From assembly GCF_037042905.1 (NCBI RefSeq), contig NC_087254.1, positions 21,167,103 to 21,231,102 of the forward strand: DNA of 64,000 nt, read 5' to 3'. This document shows, piece by piece, positions 32,453 to 44,065 of this stretch. A model generated the notes under the pieces. The model was given only the letters and a program-made list of their open reading frames with translations. It did no database searches and had not been told where the DNA came from. The DNA comes from Lytechinus pictus (lineage: Eukaryota > Echinodermata > Echinoidea > Temnopleuroida > Toxopneustidae). Position numbers and translations under genes: made by a program. The stretch's first letter is position 1; every line of letters begins with the position of its first letter.

Positions 32453-32851
32453 TATAGTGTACCGAGCGAAAATTTTAGTGTTTGAATCATATTTTTTTCT
32501 TTCATTTTTGAGCAATTGACAGCATGATTCCAGATGTCAATGATGTCATATCCTACAAAGGTTGCATTAAAATCAATTTTAAAACACCTTTCAATAATTT
32601 ACATTATAATTGCTAAATAAATATTTTTAGTATCAATTCTCAAGTTAATTTTATTGAAAAGGGATTTGCAAATATGTTTACTAACTCGTGTATGATTATG
32701 ATGTCATTGTGTGTGCTGCGTTATACTTCCTTTCTTACAATAGTGGTAACATGAGAGGAATCCAGATTTTCATATCAAAGTCTATTTTATTATTAGTAAA
32801 ATTTAATATACTTATCTTTTAAACAGCATGTCGAAATATGTTCATGATATA

Positions 32852-33152
32852 CAGTGCGTATCAGTCAAAAGTTTACACTTTGAAAAAGTCCTTACGGGAA
32901 TTGAAAAAAGACAAAATATGGGGATAATTTTTCACATATATTCGTGGGTTTGGGTCTCATCTATCAAATGAAAGTAAAAAAAAAATTGACAGAATGTTAC
33001 ACTTTAGTGAGCACTGTCCATTTTCGGTTTGTGCAGAAATGCTCACTTTCACACTGTGTCGAGGGTAAACCGCCAATAGAAATAAAGCAGATACATTTTA
33101 ACATTTTGTAACAACTTTGCCACTCAAATCAACATTTTAACCCTAGGTGAGT
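32852..33152. repeat. Left terminal inverted repeat of the 4.36-kb element
   Basis: At least 300 bases pair imperfectly with the right arm at about 36845-37207. Similarity is highest in the outer 45 bases and again around 33000-33060 and 33100-33150. Confidence 0.78.
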
Positions 33153-33430
33153 ACAATCTTTACCTTTTTTTGTGCCAGCTGGATCCGAGGACATAACTAA
33201 ATGTAAACAAAAGTTGATATTTCAGACATCTCCAGCATTTTTCACTAATTTTTCATCATTCAAAGTGGGTTTAGATTTCGTATTTCATTTAATACTTGTT
33301 TACCAAGCATGACAATGATTAAAAAAGGAAATCAAGCCTAAGCCTTTCCATGTGAATCACAGCTCCTTGCTGTAAAGCAGATATCATCACCGACGGCCTC
33401 GGGAGGGGGAGGGACACTATGGCGCTTGAT

Positions 33431-33516
33431 CATAGGCGGCGGAAGCGGGGGGGACATGTCCCCCCCCCCTAAATTTGAGGTGTGGGGACGATCCCCCCTA
33501 AAATTTTAGTTGATAA

Positions 33517-33565
<49 letters not shown>

Positions 33566-33650
33566 TTGATAACTTTTTTTTTTTTTTTTTTTTTGCTTGT
33601 CAAATTTTTTTGCTGGTCCCCCCCTAATTTTTTGGGCTTCCGCCGCCATT
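33431..33650. mobile_element. Miniature element nested in the 4.36-kb element, with 9-bp target duplication
   Basis: Inverted termini GGCGGCGGAAGC / GCTTCCGCCGCC enclose G/C tracts and long poly-T. The direct repeat GCGCTTGAT flanks it at 33422-33430 and 33651-33659. The 8-9 bp duplication points to a hAT-type mechanism. Confidence 0.8.
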
Positions 33651-34389
33651 GCGCTTGATGGAGTGTTTTGGGCAAGGAAACGGGTTAAAAAGGTAAAAAC
33701 TATCTCCAAATCAATCTTCTTAGCTAAAGTCCACGTACTCTTCTTTAATAATGTCTACTTTTATCCATATAACTAGGCAATGTATACAGGAAAACTGAGT
33801 GTAGTTCTTATGGAAATTCAAAGAAGTAACAAGGCCTCAAAAATAATAAACATGGCATTACTTCATTTCCCAAAATAACAATCCATTGTTCCAGTTGCTT
33901 AAACAACAACACTTTCCATTCTCATACACTACTATTACATTTATCAGTTAATTTCATGAAGAACATAAACAATGTTTTTTTTTTCTTGACAACGTATGTT
34001 GGAGACAAAACACAGATTAGGACCTTTCAATTTCCCCATTCTCAATGTCTGACTTTGTTGGTAAGTGCGGATGTGTGTCTGTGTGTTTTTGGTATGTGAA
34101 GTGATGAGTAGGCCCTATGGGCCTTTTGTATCGGACTATAGCCATAACTAAATAAGTTGATTTTAAAATAGGAGAGGAAAGAAAGTCAGAGGAAGAAGAG
34201 AAGACACAAAGATAAATGTGAAAATAGAGGAAAGGCTCTTATTTTGAAGTACAGTTTTAACCGGAAGTTTAACACAAGCATTGCATCATGCTTCTTCTTA
34301 TATTAAACATGTCATTATCAGTGGCGCAAAGGGTAAAAATTTGATCAAAACCTGGCTTACGGGAAGGGTAGATCTTCAGATTTTATAAC

Positions 34390-34508
34390 CAGGGGCCGCA
34401 GAAGCGGGGGGGGGGTACAAAAACATAAAAATTACCATATGATTGTGATTTTTTGCATGGTCAGCCCCCCCCCCCCCCCCCACTTTGAAAACCGTTCCGC
34501 GGCCCCTG
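34390..34508. mobile_element. Short miniature element with CAGGGGCCGC termini
   Basis: The left end CAGGGGCCGCAGAAGCGGGG and right end CGTTCCGCGGCCCCTG are inverted copies around a G tract, an AT core and a C tract. Nested in the 4.36-kb element, 290 bases before the Ig gene's ATG. Confidence 0.7.
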
Positions 34509-34795
34509 ATAGCATAATGTGCAGAAAAACACATTTTAACCCTTTTCTTGTCATTTTTCTTTTCCCTCGATCTAGGATTTCTTAAAAAATATGTTTATAC
34601 GCCAGTGTTTCACGTATAGCAAACTTCCGTCTTCCATGATACATACTTTGCACGGTAACCATGGTAACTTTGTATTACTTGAGCTAGAGTACTTCCACTT
34701 TCATTGTTCAGTCTCTAACATAGCTGCAGCTCATCCTTCGTATTTTTTTTCATCATTTCTTCATCATTGTTCGCATGAGATCCAAGTTCTAAAAG

Positions 34796-36132
34796 ATGGC
34801 TGATATTTCTCGGTTACACATGTTAAGTGTTCTTTTGACTGCATTTTTAACTTTTTGTATGGTGTACATGGTGGTAGGGGATCCAGAGTTGAAAACAGCT
34901 TATGCTGGAGATGATATTATACTAAGCTGTTATACTCGTGGAGATATATTTAGTGATATAACTACAGAAGATGGTATCAAAATGAGACATTAATTGCAGA
35001 TTGGAGAGGTGTTTTCACCGACGATCCTCGTTATAAATATCGTCATACTTACGATGGTGCCATCCTTGATTCTAATCGCATAAGTGTCTCTAACATCAGA
35101 ACTAATGATTCTGCTATCTTCAAGTGTAGTAATTATCATTATGAAGAAATTGCGTCCTTTGATCTACGTGTCGTCGGCTGTTCTAATTGCATTTCAACAA
35201 CTCGTGGAAATTCAAACAACATCAACGTGCTTTGTAGTCTGGATAATTATCGGGCAGATCAGGATACTAACTCTCGAGTATATTTTAATTATGCTAATAT
35301 GCCTGTAGTCTATCGCCATGCGGTTATTGCCCAAAATCGTTTTTCATTTTTTGTGTATGAATCTGAATTAGAGAAATTTCAACCTGAATTATATTTGTAT
35401 ATTGACCGGGAGAACAAAATCACATGCACGCTACCACTTCAATCCACCATACCATCATCTTACTCGACTACCCAAGAAATGACTCGATATAAATCCTCGA
35501 CATTATATGACACGCTTACCCCGTCAAGCAAAATACCTGTTGAAAATTATGTGTCTATTGTTACCACACCTTACCCATCACAAAACAAGAATGCCCGTTC
35601 GGACAAACCCACTTCGCAAGGATCTATTGCCATTGTTGTCGCCATTTTGGAACCCGTCTTCATTCTGATGTTGATTAGCGTCATTATTGTTATAAGACGT
35701 TATTATAAGAACAATAAAGCCAACAAAATTAAGGACAGTTCTGAGGGTTACGAATCAGTTAATTTTGAAGACGCATCACCGAATGAGCCTGATACAGAGG
35801 AAATGATGGAAACCAACATCGATCAACAAAGTGCAAATCATCCAAACTATGTTAACATGGTCGAAAGCCAGAACTCCGAAGGTAGGGATGGGGCTATCCT
35901 GAGCCATGAATACATGCATCCGATGTATCCTACACAGCAGGCTGATGACCAGAGAGAAACAATTCAGAATTATACATATGTGGTGAATTACATCAACAGT
36001 AGGCCTATATGGTCCAACCTCTACCAAATTGGAAGGAATCCGGAATGTGCCCTAGACGAGATGATCATTACGACGATGTGGTGGTCCCTGAGAAGTGGAA
36101 TGACAATGTTGAGAGCTACTATTAAGAGATGA
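34796..36132 (+). pseudogene. Intronless immunoglobulin-superfamily receptor-like gene, frameshifted, inside a TIR element
   Basis: The ATG at 34796 opens a signal peptide (HMLSVLLTAFLTFCMVYMVV), then a V-set-like start with Cys in IILSCYTRG. The frame shifts just before the Ig Trp: the Trp-Tyr-Gln codons start at 34972, one base early. From there one frame runs to 36132 with the B/F-strand pattern completed by NDSAIFKC. It continues through a second Cys-containing region (NVLCSL, KITCTLPL), a Ser/Thr-rich stalk and a TM helix containing a Glu (AILEPVFILM) followed by RRYY. The tail is tyrosine-rich (YESVNF, YVNM, YVVNYINS). Near 36000-36006 another frame takes over, giving RRDDHYDDVVVPEKW and a stop at 36123. 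No introns are visible. It is a candidate cell-surface receptor of unknown ligand; family membership within IgSF is not resolved. Both breaks could be decay or assembly error. Confidence 0.7.
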
Positions 36133-36732
36133 TACATCCACTCTGTAACCTATGAAATTCAGGGGGGGGGGTACGGTCACTCACATCCAGTCAAAACTAG
36201 GAAAAAGTATCCATCTCTTTTAGCACCATTCACCGGCAATCGCTACTTTGAGAGGTAGATTCTCGATCGTCATGTAGGGTTGAAAAATAACATTTGTTCA
36301 TAAAAAGGGGGAAAATGTTAACACGCATACCCGCTTAACCTAAAAGTGCCAAATATATACAGTACACAAATTTTCCTTTGTAAAAAATTACTTGAACTGT
36401 TTAATGTATTAACAACGCATGTAAAATTAACGTCATTAATTTGCTAATGCCAACAGATTAATGTATGTAAATTATGAGCTGAACAATCCATTGATAAATG
36501 TAACATTTTTTATATCGAGTCTGTTGAAATAATGATAAATGTACGTTTAATCTTTAAAAAGTAACAACTTAATATGATGTTTCATTTTAATTTATCAGTT
36601 TTAATTTCAATCAAACAGTAGTTTAACTCTTTGAACTAAGCTCTTATACAGAAAATAACGATCATCTAATGTTGACATCTGTGTACAGGGACTTGTTAAA
36701 CATTACCGAAGGTTTGTTTGTTGCGTTTTGGG

Positions 36733-36796
36733 AGTGCGTGGCTTGGTGGTTGGTTGGTTGATGGATTGCTTGATTGGTTGGTTGGTTGGTGTTGGT
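36733..36796. repeat. (TTGG)n-rich microsatellite
   Basis: Imperfect TTGG/TTGA units inside the inner edge of the 4.36-kb element. Confidence 0.8.
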
Positions 36797-36844
36797 TGAA
36801 ATATCTTCATCCTGCACTCCAATAAAAGACAAAGGTTTTGCTTA

Positions 36845-37207
36845 CCTAGGGTTAAAATGTTAAGTGGTGGCAAGGTTGTTACAAAATATTCAAATATATC
36901 CATTTTATTTCAATTCGCTAAAATTGCAAAAGAAATGTATGAAAAATGTACCACACGGTCACTTTGTTTTTACTATTTTTCCTTGACAAAGCTTGAAATG
37001 AGCATTCCTGCGCAAGCCGATTTCTGCGAGCTTTACAAAAATGGACAGTGCTCACTCAAGTGTAACATTCGGTCAAAATTTTCACTTTCGGCATTTAATA
37101 GATGCGACCCACACCCAAGAATATATGTGAAACAATTATCCCGATGTTGTATACTTTTCACATCCCAGGACTTTTTCAAAGTGTAAACTTTTCATTGATA
37201 CGCATTG
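36845..37207. repeat. Right terminal inverted repeat of the 4.36-kb element
   Basis: Reverse complement of the left arm with small insertions, making it about 60 bases longer. It starts near the CCTAGGGTTAAAATGTT landmark and ends GATACGCATTG before TA. Confidence 0.78.
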
Positions 37208-37999
37208 TATAATTATGCTCCAATTATAAATCAATGACTCGACTTTCCTCCTCTCTTCTTTTGCTAATTGTATGAAATGAAATGAATTACTGTTATATGC
37301 TCAAGTAAACATGCAGAGATCTTATATATTCATGCACTTTAACAATAATATTTCGGAAGATAACTCAGCCAGTGAGCCAGATCAATGTTTGAATAAATAT
37401 CATTATTACGATCTAAAAAAATTAACATTTTTGTTAGTTGGTCCACGTGCTAGTCCTTCGGGTGAATGGAATCTCACGAAAGGCATTCAGTGGATGGAGT
37501 GCATGTGGAGAGGAAAAATCTCGAAGAGCCAGCCAGCAGCATCTTAAAAACTTTTTTTTGCGTACAAGCCTGTTAGTAATTTGATATGATTTGTTTTAAT
37601 CAAATACAAGTAGTTATATGCTTCCATTTTCAGTATCTAAGGCTACTTTTAATAATAATCCGTACTCATTTTTATTCTGAATTTATACCATTGTGTGAAA
37701 GCTTTACGCTAGCAACCGTTATAGCAAGAGTGAATTTATATCTCCTCCAGAATATGATATTCAGTAAATCCCTATGCCTATTTCTTTCACTATTCTTCTT
37801 TTTCCTTTTGACAGCTAAATGTATATACGATGTTAATCATGCTACTTGCATTCTAAATAATCTTCATCGTAATATCGGTCAATTATTGCATTATTAATTG
37901 TGACTGTTTAAATTCATGTTGCACTTAGTAGGTATATCTGTAAAGACCATTAGTAATGCATGTAAGATTATATATTTGTTATAATTTATTGCATGCATA

Positions 38000-38113
38000 C
38001 AGTGGCGGACCATGACCAGGAGGAGACAAGGCATTGGAGGGGCACAGCATTGTTCACAAAGAATACAGTGCTCCTCCAATAATTTGTCTCCTTCGGGTCA
38101 CGGTCCGCCACTG
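38000..38113. mobile_element. 114-bp hAT-type miniature element with exact 8-bp target duplication
   Basis: Termini CAGTGGCGGACC / GGTCCGCCACTG. CATGCATA is duplicated at 37992-37999 and 38114-38121. Terminal CAG..CTG and an 8-bp duplication are the hAT pattern. Confidence 0.92.
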
Positions 38114-38120
38114 CATGCAT

Positions 38121-38203
38121 AAGAGGAAGAGAACATGCTCATATTCTGCAAATATGACTAAATTAGTCATATTTGCAGAATATGAGCATGTTCTCTTCCT
38201 CTT
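38121..38203. repeat. Perfect 83-bp palindrome abutting the hAT element
   Basis: Two 41-base arms are exact inverted copies around one central A at 38162; the arm starts AAGAGGAAGAGAACATGCTC. It begins at the last base of the hAT target duplication. Confidence 0.95.
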
Positions 38204-38889
38204 TCGTATTTTCTCGTACGTTTATATCCGAAATGCTATTACTTTAATATAGAGACATACTAAATTTATTCATACTTTTTGTGGATGATAATACCGATAA
38301 AATGAAATATAATAACGACGACACCCAACTTGTCTTACATTACTTTCATTTTAGTAATTTAAGGCAATGAATAAATGACATTTATTAGAACAACATTATC
38401 TGTTTTCATGTAACCGTTTATGTAGTAATTAGTTGATAACCTGTATATTGCCGAGCCAAGCATATATTTCCATTCACATTGATGTACGTTGCAGTATTGT
38501 GATTTTTGTTTTCAACAGAAAAGCAACTTTTTTGTTGAAATTTTGTGCCTGTTTTATCATATTATAATGCATAAATAAATTGATTAATATCCTTAATGTA
38601 TATCTTTGCCACTTTGATCTTCAGTATTAAAATAGCTAAAATGCCTGAAGACTGAAGGTTCTAAAATATATAGACCAAACGTCATAACAAGTATATAATG
38701 AAGTTTACTTTTTCCTATTTAGTTCCAAAATATATATATATAAAGAAATAAAAAAAGTATTCATTAGCCATCTTTGAACTAAATGGTTTTATACTCTTAT
38801 CAAAGGATGATGAAACTCCTATTTCCTTTCGATTCTTGCATTGGACATGCGAATTAAGTGTTGATAACAGGAGAGGTATGCACTCCTTT

Positions 38890-39438
38890 AGTTTTTATGT
38901 CAAAGTATACTTTATATGTTTATTATTTATTTTTATTGTAACATATTTATTCAGGATAAAGATAAAACATGATCAGCCGAGGCTGTTTTACATCATGGTC
39001 CTGACATACACACAAAATATATACAATGCACAAAATTATTTTAAAAAGGAGTAACGACTACAATGTCTCACAATATAAAAGTTCATAAACGATCTGACCT
39101 AGAAGGAGAACATGATAAATGAAAGAAGAAAGACGAGAGAGGAAATTAAGAGAAAGAGGGGGAGAGAGAGAGAGAGAGGAGGGAGAAAAAATAAAAGAAG
39201 GTCGGTCAATTAGAGAACAATACATATCATTTCATTAAACGACAGCTTTAAAATAATGGCATTTATACATACGTTTAAAACCTTCAAGAGAATTTGCATT
39301 TTGAATATCAGATGGAAGGCTATTCCAAACCAAGCCGCCAGCATATTTAAAACAACTCTTAAAACATTCGAGAGTAGGCTTTGGTAAAACCAATTTATTC
39401 AAGCAGATGTTCATTTCTAAAGAAAGAAAGAACGGCAA
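38890..39438 (-). mobile_element. 5'-truncated LINE (CR1/L2-like) 3' end
   Basis: The minus-strand frame 39438-39235 encodes KYAGGLVWNSLPSDIQNANS then LEGFKRMYK. The Y-x-G-x-x-x-W-N-S-L-P-x-x-I...S-x-x-x-F-K pattern is the C-terminus of many non-LTR reverse transcriptases. An AT-rich 3' UTR follows toward 38890. Only the last about 67 codons remain. Confidence 0.8.
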
Positions 39439-39439
39439 T

Positions 39440-41029
39440 AAGGACCTTTTGATGTCCGCCTTCGAAGCCGACAGTTTCAGTGAAGAAATCCGAGGGGTGA
39501 AATTTTACGAATATCCATTTGTATCAATTTTCCATCTTTCATATTAATAAACAAACTGAAAATTGAATGCATGACAAAACATCAATAACCAAGCACTATT
39601 ACGACGAGATATTTGCCCAGACTATATCAATTAACCTTTAATTGGTGAAAGAAGAAAGAATTTGACCTTTACTGAAACCAGATTTTAACACTTTTCCGAT
39701 CGTTTGCGGCGAATAAAAATTTCAAATGTGGTCGGTGGAATATTGTTGTTCATTACTGTATATGCCAGATGAGTGCCCGCACATGCCCAGTCGAGAAAAT
39801 TTGAGTCATATTTCAGGACATTATTGCATAGTTTATTTTCGCATGCCTCCGAATTATGTACTACACATATAACCAGACCAAGATCATGAAGATGCCACGA
39901 AAAAGTAATTATCATCACAAAAGCATATTTCCCTTTATGTATGACCTATAGCTGCGAGTCATGCGGGAATCATTTGTCTACACAATTGCAAGAGATGTTG
40001 AGCAAAGTGCATGCCTGACATACTTTCTGCTGGTGGCTTTTAACCTTGTTCAAACAGATTTTATATGCTGTTACTCAATCTCATTTGAAACCTCCTTGAT
40101 TATACTATTTTTGTATCTTTATAACACGTTTGTTGAATAAAAAATATATGATCTTGTACTAAGATTCTGAAGATGAGTCATCACTAATCTATGAGACTAA
40201 AAATACGAATAAAGTTGGAAATGAACTATGTATGCGTTTTCTTTTTCGAAAAATTAATGTGGGTTGAGTGTCTCATATCCAAGTGACTTGAAGCAGTGGG
40301 TATTTAAATGACCCCGGCCACCTCACCCTCTTCCATCGACTGCATTCCATAAATATGTTTACTCTTTAGATAGCCCCCCCCCTCCGACCTAGTCGTTTTT
40401 GGGGCCTTTTTTTAACTCCCAAATAGACTACATGCAGGGGTCCCCCATCCCCCATCCCCCATCCTCCAACCCCAACTGACATGACGATCGAGTAAAGGAA
40501 AAATGAAAACAGGAAAAATATGGTCATATCCTTATTCTGCATCACAAGATCGTGCATATTGCAACTGAAACAAAACCATTATCAACTCTGATAAATTATT
40601 ATATTTCTTTCTCCTCCAGTCTCGTAAAGAACTTCAAAAAGGTTTTATTCTTAATCAATGCACAAAATAAGAGCTTCCGATTTCCCCTTTTTCAATTGTA
40701 TATGAATGAAATTGTATGACTTTATAATATCATATCATTTACTGGCCTTACTTACACTAACTTCCCTTTGTGTCTGCCTACTCCTTTTCTTTCATCCCCT
40801 TCACTAACCTGATTGGTCTTCTCCACTCACTAATGCCCCCTTTGTCTCCTTGTTTCTAGTGTTGCTGTAGCTTGTTTGTGGTCTATATTATGGTTGTTCC
40901 ACTTTATATGTTTGTCATTTTGCCTCCGACGAAGATTCTGCTAGGATCGAAAGCTTAGGCCCCTTTTTGACTTTCTCATTTATAAAGATATTAAGAAACA
41001 CCTCTGATATAAAAGCGATGAGAAAGTTA
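39440..41029. other. Non-coding stretch
   Basis: AT-rich with C tracts near 40375 and 40440-40480; no gene, RNA or confident repeat recognised. Confidence 0.5.
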
Positions 41030-41108
41030 GTGCATGTGTGCGTGCCTGTGCGTGAGGTGCGAGTGGGTGTGTGGGTGTGTGTGAGTGTGTGTGTGGGAAG
41101 GTGTGTGT
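41030..41108. repeat. GT-rich microsatellite
   Basis: Imperfect GTGTGT/GTGGGT units immediately before the tRNA-like head at 41117. Confidence 0.75.
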
Positions 41109-41116
41109 CAGGTGAT

Positions 41117-41785
41117 GGGCCGTGTCGTGGCGGATTGGTCTAAGGCGCCTGCTATCTTGAGAGTCCGGGGTTCGATCCCGGCCGCGGATCGCGCGATCGT
41201 GACAAAATTTGCACGAAAGGTAGAGAATGACATCATCTACGCCATTGCACAGGTAAATTACATTTTTTTTTAATACAAATAAAAAAAATATTGTGCTCAA
41301 TTTATTCATGAAATCATACTTAATATTTGCTCTAATTCAATAATAAGTAAAGCTCCTAGAACGCTAATTTGTAGTGAAAATAGTCTTTATGGCACTCCTA
41401 ATAACTGTAAAGGGGAAAAACATGTGGTATTTAAATGAATTTCTTATGTATTTTAAAAAAATCTCTTAATGTATGTTTTATATATATTTTATTTTCATTG
41501 TTTTTTGACACAATTCATTTGGGGACATTATTTCAGTCATAATTGGCATCAAATTAAATGACTGCTGTAATGAAGGTAAGAATAAGGGGAATAATCACTC
41601 ATTTACGAACTTTAGATGAAACAGATTTTGTAATTTTGTTCTGACGTACTATGTTGCGTCATTTTGTAACCGCGTCACATCGAGACTCGAAAGTCACCGA
41701 GCGGCGCAGTTAGAAAAAAGAACAATTCGCGCAGCGCATAATCATGAAAAACGTGACCCCCCCCCCCCGAGGTATGTAGGGTTAA
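41117..41785 (+). repeat. tRNA-like head fused to a TTAACCCTAA-family element body
   Basis: A-box-like GTGGCGGATTGGTCTAAGGC near 41126 and B-box GGTTCGATCCC at about 41170-41180 make a tRNA-derived head. From CGGCCGCGGATCGCGCGATC on, it follows the bodies of the elements at 50232-50956 and 59321-60226. It ends TAGGGTTAA at 41785. The usual left terminus is replaced by the tRNA-like part. Confidence 0.6.
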
Positions 41786-42262
41786 ATTGCCCTATAATTT
41801 TGCATTCTAATATTGCAAAATTTCTCGCGCGATCGCTCCGCTGCTCCTGCGCTCAATTTTCCGACATTTTGTCGTAATTATAATATACAGGCCTATAACG
41901 CCATACGAAGCTTTTGTTTTTACGAATTTACGCCTTCTAACCTCTATATTTTCTTTATGACAAATTCATTATCTATGTTTCCAAAAATGTGAAATGGAAG
42001 GAATAAATGTCATATCCGCTTTTAGATATGGTTATGATTTTCATCATAAACCAGACAAGACATCCTTTCAATACACTGACGTGGGTGGGGTTCGTCATCA
42101 GGGGCGAATCCGGGATTTTCCGAAGGGGGGCGGGGTCACATTTTCCCGAGGAAAAATTTGACAAGCCAAAAAAAAAAAACGGTTTTCCAAAAAAAAAAAA
42201 AAGGACATTTGGAGGGAAATAAAGGAAATTTATCAATAACGAAATGAAATATCAGAAGCATG

Positions 42263-42526
42263 CACTAGCGTACCTAAGGGGGGGGGGGGCAGACTACCCC
42301 CCCTGACGAGTCACAACACATGCAAGGGATGTATCCCTGTCCCGGCCCCCTGACGAGTGAAAACTGATCCCTGACGAGCCACAAGTGGCCCCCTCTTTAG
42401 AAATTGAAGACCTTTTTTTTTTGGTACGAAATCCTTTATTTGTGGTTGAAGACCTTTTTTTTTTGCTTGTCAAATTTTTTGGCGGACGAATTTGCCCCCC
42501 TTTGGAAAATCCTGGGTACGCCACTG
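42263..42526. mobile_element. Miniature element, relative of 3343-3691
   Basis: CACTAGCGTACC at the left and GGTACGCCACTG at the right, with CCCCCCTGACGAG repeats and poly-T/GCTTGTCAAATTTTTTGGCGG inside. An inverted partial relative lies at about 42100-42210. Confidence 0.75.
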
Positions 42527-43339
42527 CTCAGAAGAAAATAAGAAAGATATAGAAATATTAATGTTTATGCCACAATGAGCAAATGAGGATATAAACCATT
42601 GATTTTTTTCCCATAGAAATCATTTTAGAGGTGAGATGAGAATGAAGAAAAGAGGGATTTTGATTATCGAGAATAAGGATGCCTTATAAAATTAGTTATA
42701 GGCCATCACAGACTACTAAATCAACTTCCAAAAACGTTAAACAAGCACAATGATATAATATGGAAAAGTGGAAAAGGAAAAGATTGCATGCAGAAAGGAA
42801 ATGGTGCCCGGGGGCCACTTGCATTGACGAGTGGATACCATGCGCGACCAATGTTTTTTTCATGTTACGTACGTAAAGTAATAAGGGTGTACACCGTGTA
42901 AAACACTAAAATAATGAAAAAGGGTATCTATTTCGCTAGGAAAGCCAGGCCTGTTTAGGGTCAAATTTGCGAGCTAGGGTAATTGTGCAGCATTCAAAAG
43001 TGTGCTGTTTTAATATACGTTGGAAACATTCTTTTGGTTGTTATGTTAATGCGTTAAGTCTACAAAATGAATTAAAGATATGGAAAATATTGCTGTCCTG
43101 AATGGTTTAACGGCATTGATTTCATCAATGCCATCCGATTGTGACTAAAAGTATGACGTAGGCATTCCATCTACTAAAATATATGCTCGCTCATACATTG
43201 CAATGCATGGTCAGCACCTGTAACTCAATATAAATTAGTATGCCGCCGCTAGTAGGCGGCGATCGGCCAACAAAATTTTTTTATTGAGGGTTTGTCCTAA
43301 CTCTAGACAGAAGTTCTAAGTACATCTTATCTTATACTC

Positions 43340-43378
43340 TTGTAGAGAGAGAGAGAGGGGGGGGGGGGGGAGGGGAGA
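43340..43378. repeat. GA/G simple repeat
   Basis: (GA)n followed by a G tract. Confidence 0.8.
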
Positions 43379-43489
43379 GAAGGTATCTCGAGGTCCGGTC
43401 TAGTGAGGTATAAATATATAATGCGATTTCATTGTATTTAGACCTGAAAATTTGATATTCTGAGAAGTTTTTGTAATCATGTACAAGAT

Positions 43490-44065
43490 GCGTATCCTGC
43501 GGCGAGCGTGAAACACGAGGTGACATTTTTAATATACACGTACTACCTGCAAAAATACCCGTTTGCAGTAACTCAATCAAATAATTCTAGCGCGAAGCGC
43601 GAGCTGAAAATATTCAATATCTCGACCTGCAATCTCGACATTCTAAGCATATTGCAGTGACTCATAGAATAAAATGAATATCATATGATCAGAGTACATA
43701 TCTCACTATGCTTGCGAGCTGAAATTGTTTTATATTCCTTCCTGAAAATGGCTAGGATTAAGCTTTTTGCAATTAATGGGTATGCAATCAATGCAAGGGC
43801 AAAATTTTGATACTCCTACGGAAACTAAAAACAGACATTCTAAGTATTTTTTTTTAATCATGAAGAGGATAGGTATCTAACTATAAACTCTCGATGCAAG
43901 CGCGAAGCGCGAGCTGAAAACTTTTGAGATTCCGTCACAGTTTAAGAGCACGAAGAGCGAGCTATTTGTTTAAATATGGATTTAGACTTAAAAACATGAT
44001 AATATAAGCAATGTGACCTTGAACTGAATACTAAGTGTTTAATGCGAGCGCGAGCTGATTTCTTT
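43490..44065. repeat. Degenerate tandem repeat with GCGCGAAGCGCGAGCTGAAA motif
   Basis: The motif or decayed forms recur near 43500, 43590, 43715, 43900, 43950 and 44045, separated by AT-rich spacers with GACATTCTAAG and AATCATG-AAGA. Units are roughly 100-150 bases. Fragments also occur near 70, 712 and 975. Confidence 0.65.

Larger units (their letters stand above)
32852..37207. mobile_element. 4.36-kb TA-flanked mariner-like TIR element enclosing the Ig receptor-like gene
   Basis: The left end starts CAGTGCGTATCA after TA (32850-32851). The right end is the complement with one mismatch, followed by TA (37208-37209). The arms stay alignable for at least 300 bases: 32852 to about 33152 against about 36845 to 37207. 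Shared landmarks include TTTACACTTTGAAAAAGTCC, GAGCACTGTCCATTTT and AACATTTTAACCCTAGGT. TA duplication and CAGT termini fit Tc1/mariner-type transposition. No transposase frame is visible, so it would be non-autonomous. It contains the Ig receptor-like gene and two nested miniature elements (33431-33650, 34390-34508). Confidence 0.8.

Noticed and set aside
32852..37207. Autonomous mariner with a hidden transposase
   Set aside because: No frame with transposase-like DDE/D spacing or helix-turn-helix was seen; the only sizeable coding region is the Ig receptor.
41117..41195. Functional tRNA gene
   Set aside because: A and B boxes are present but no anticodon stem of normal length can be drawn and the 3' acceptor strand does not pair; treated as a SINE-like head.
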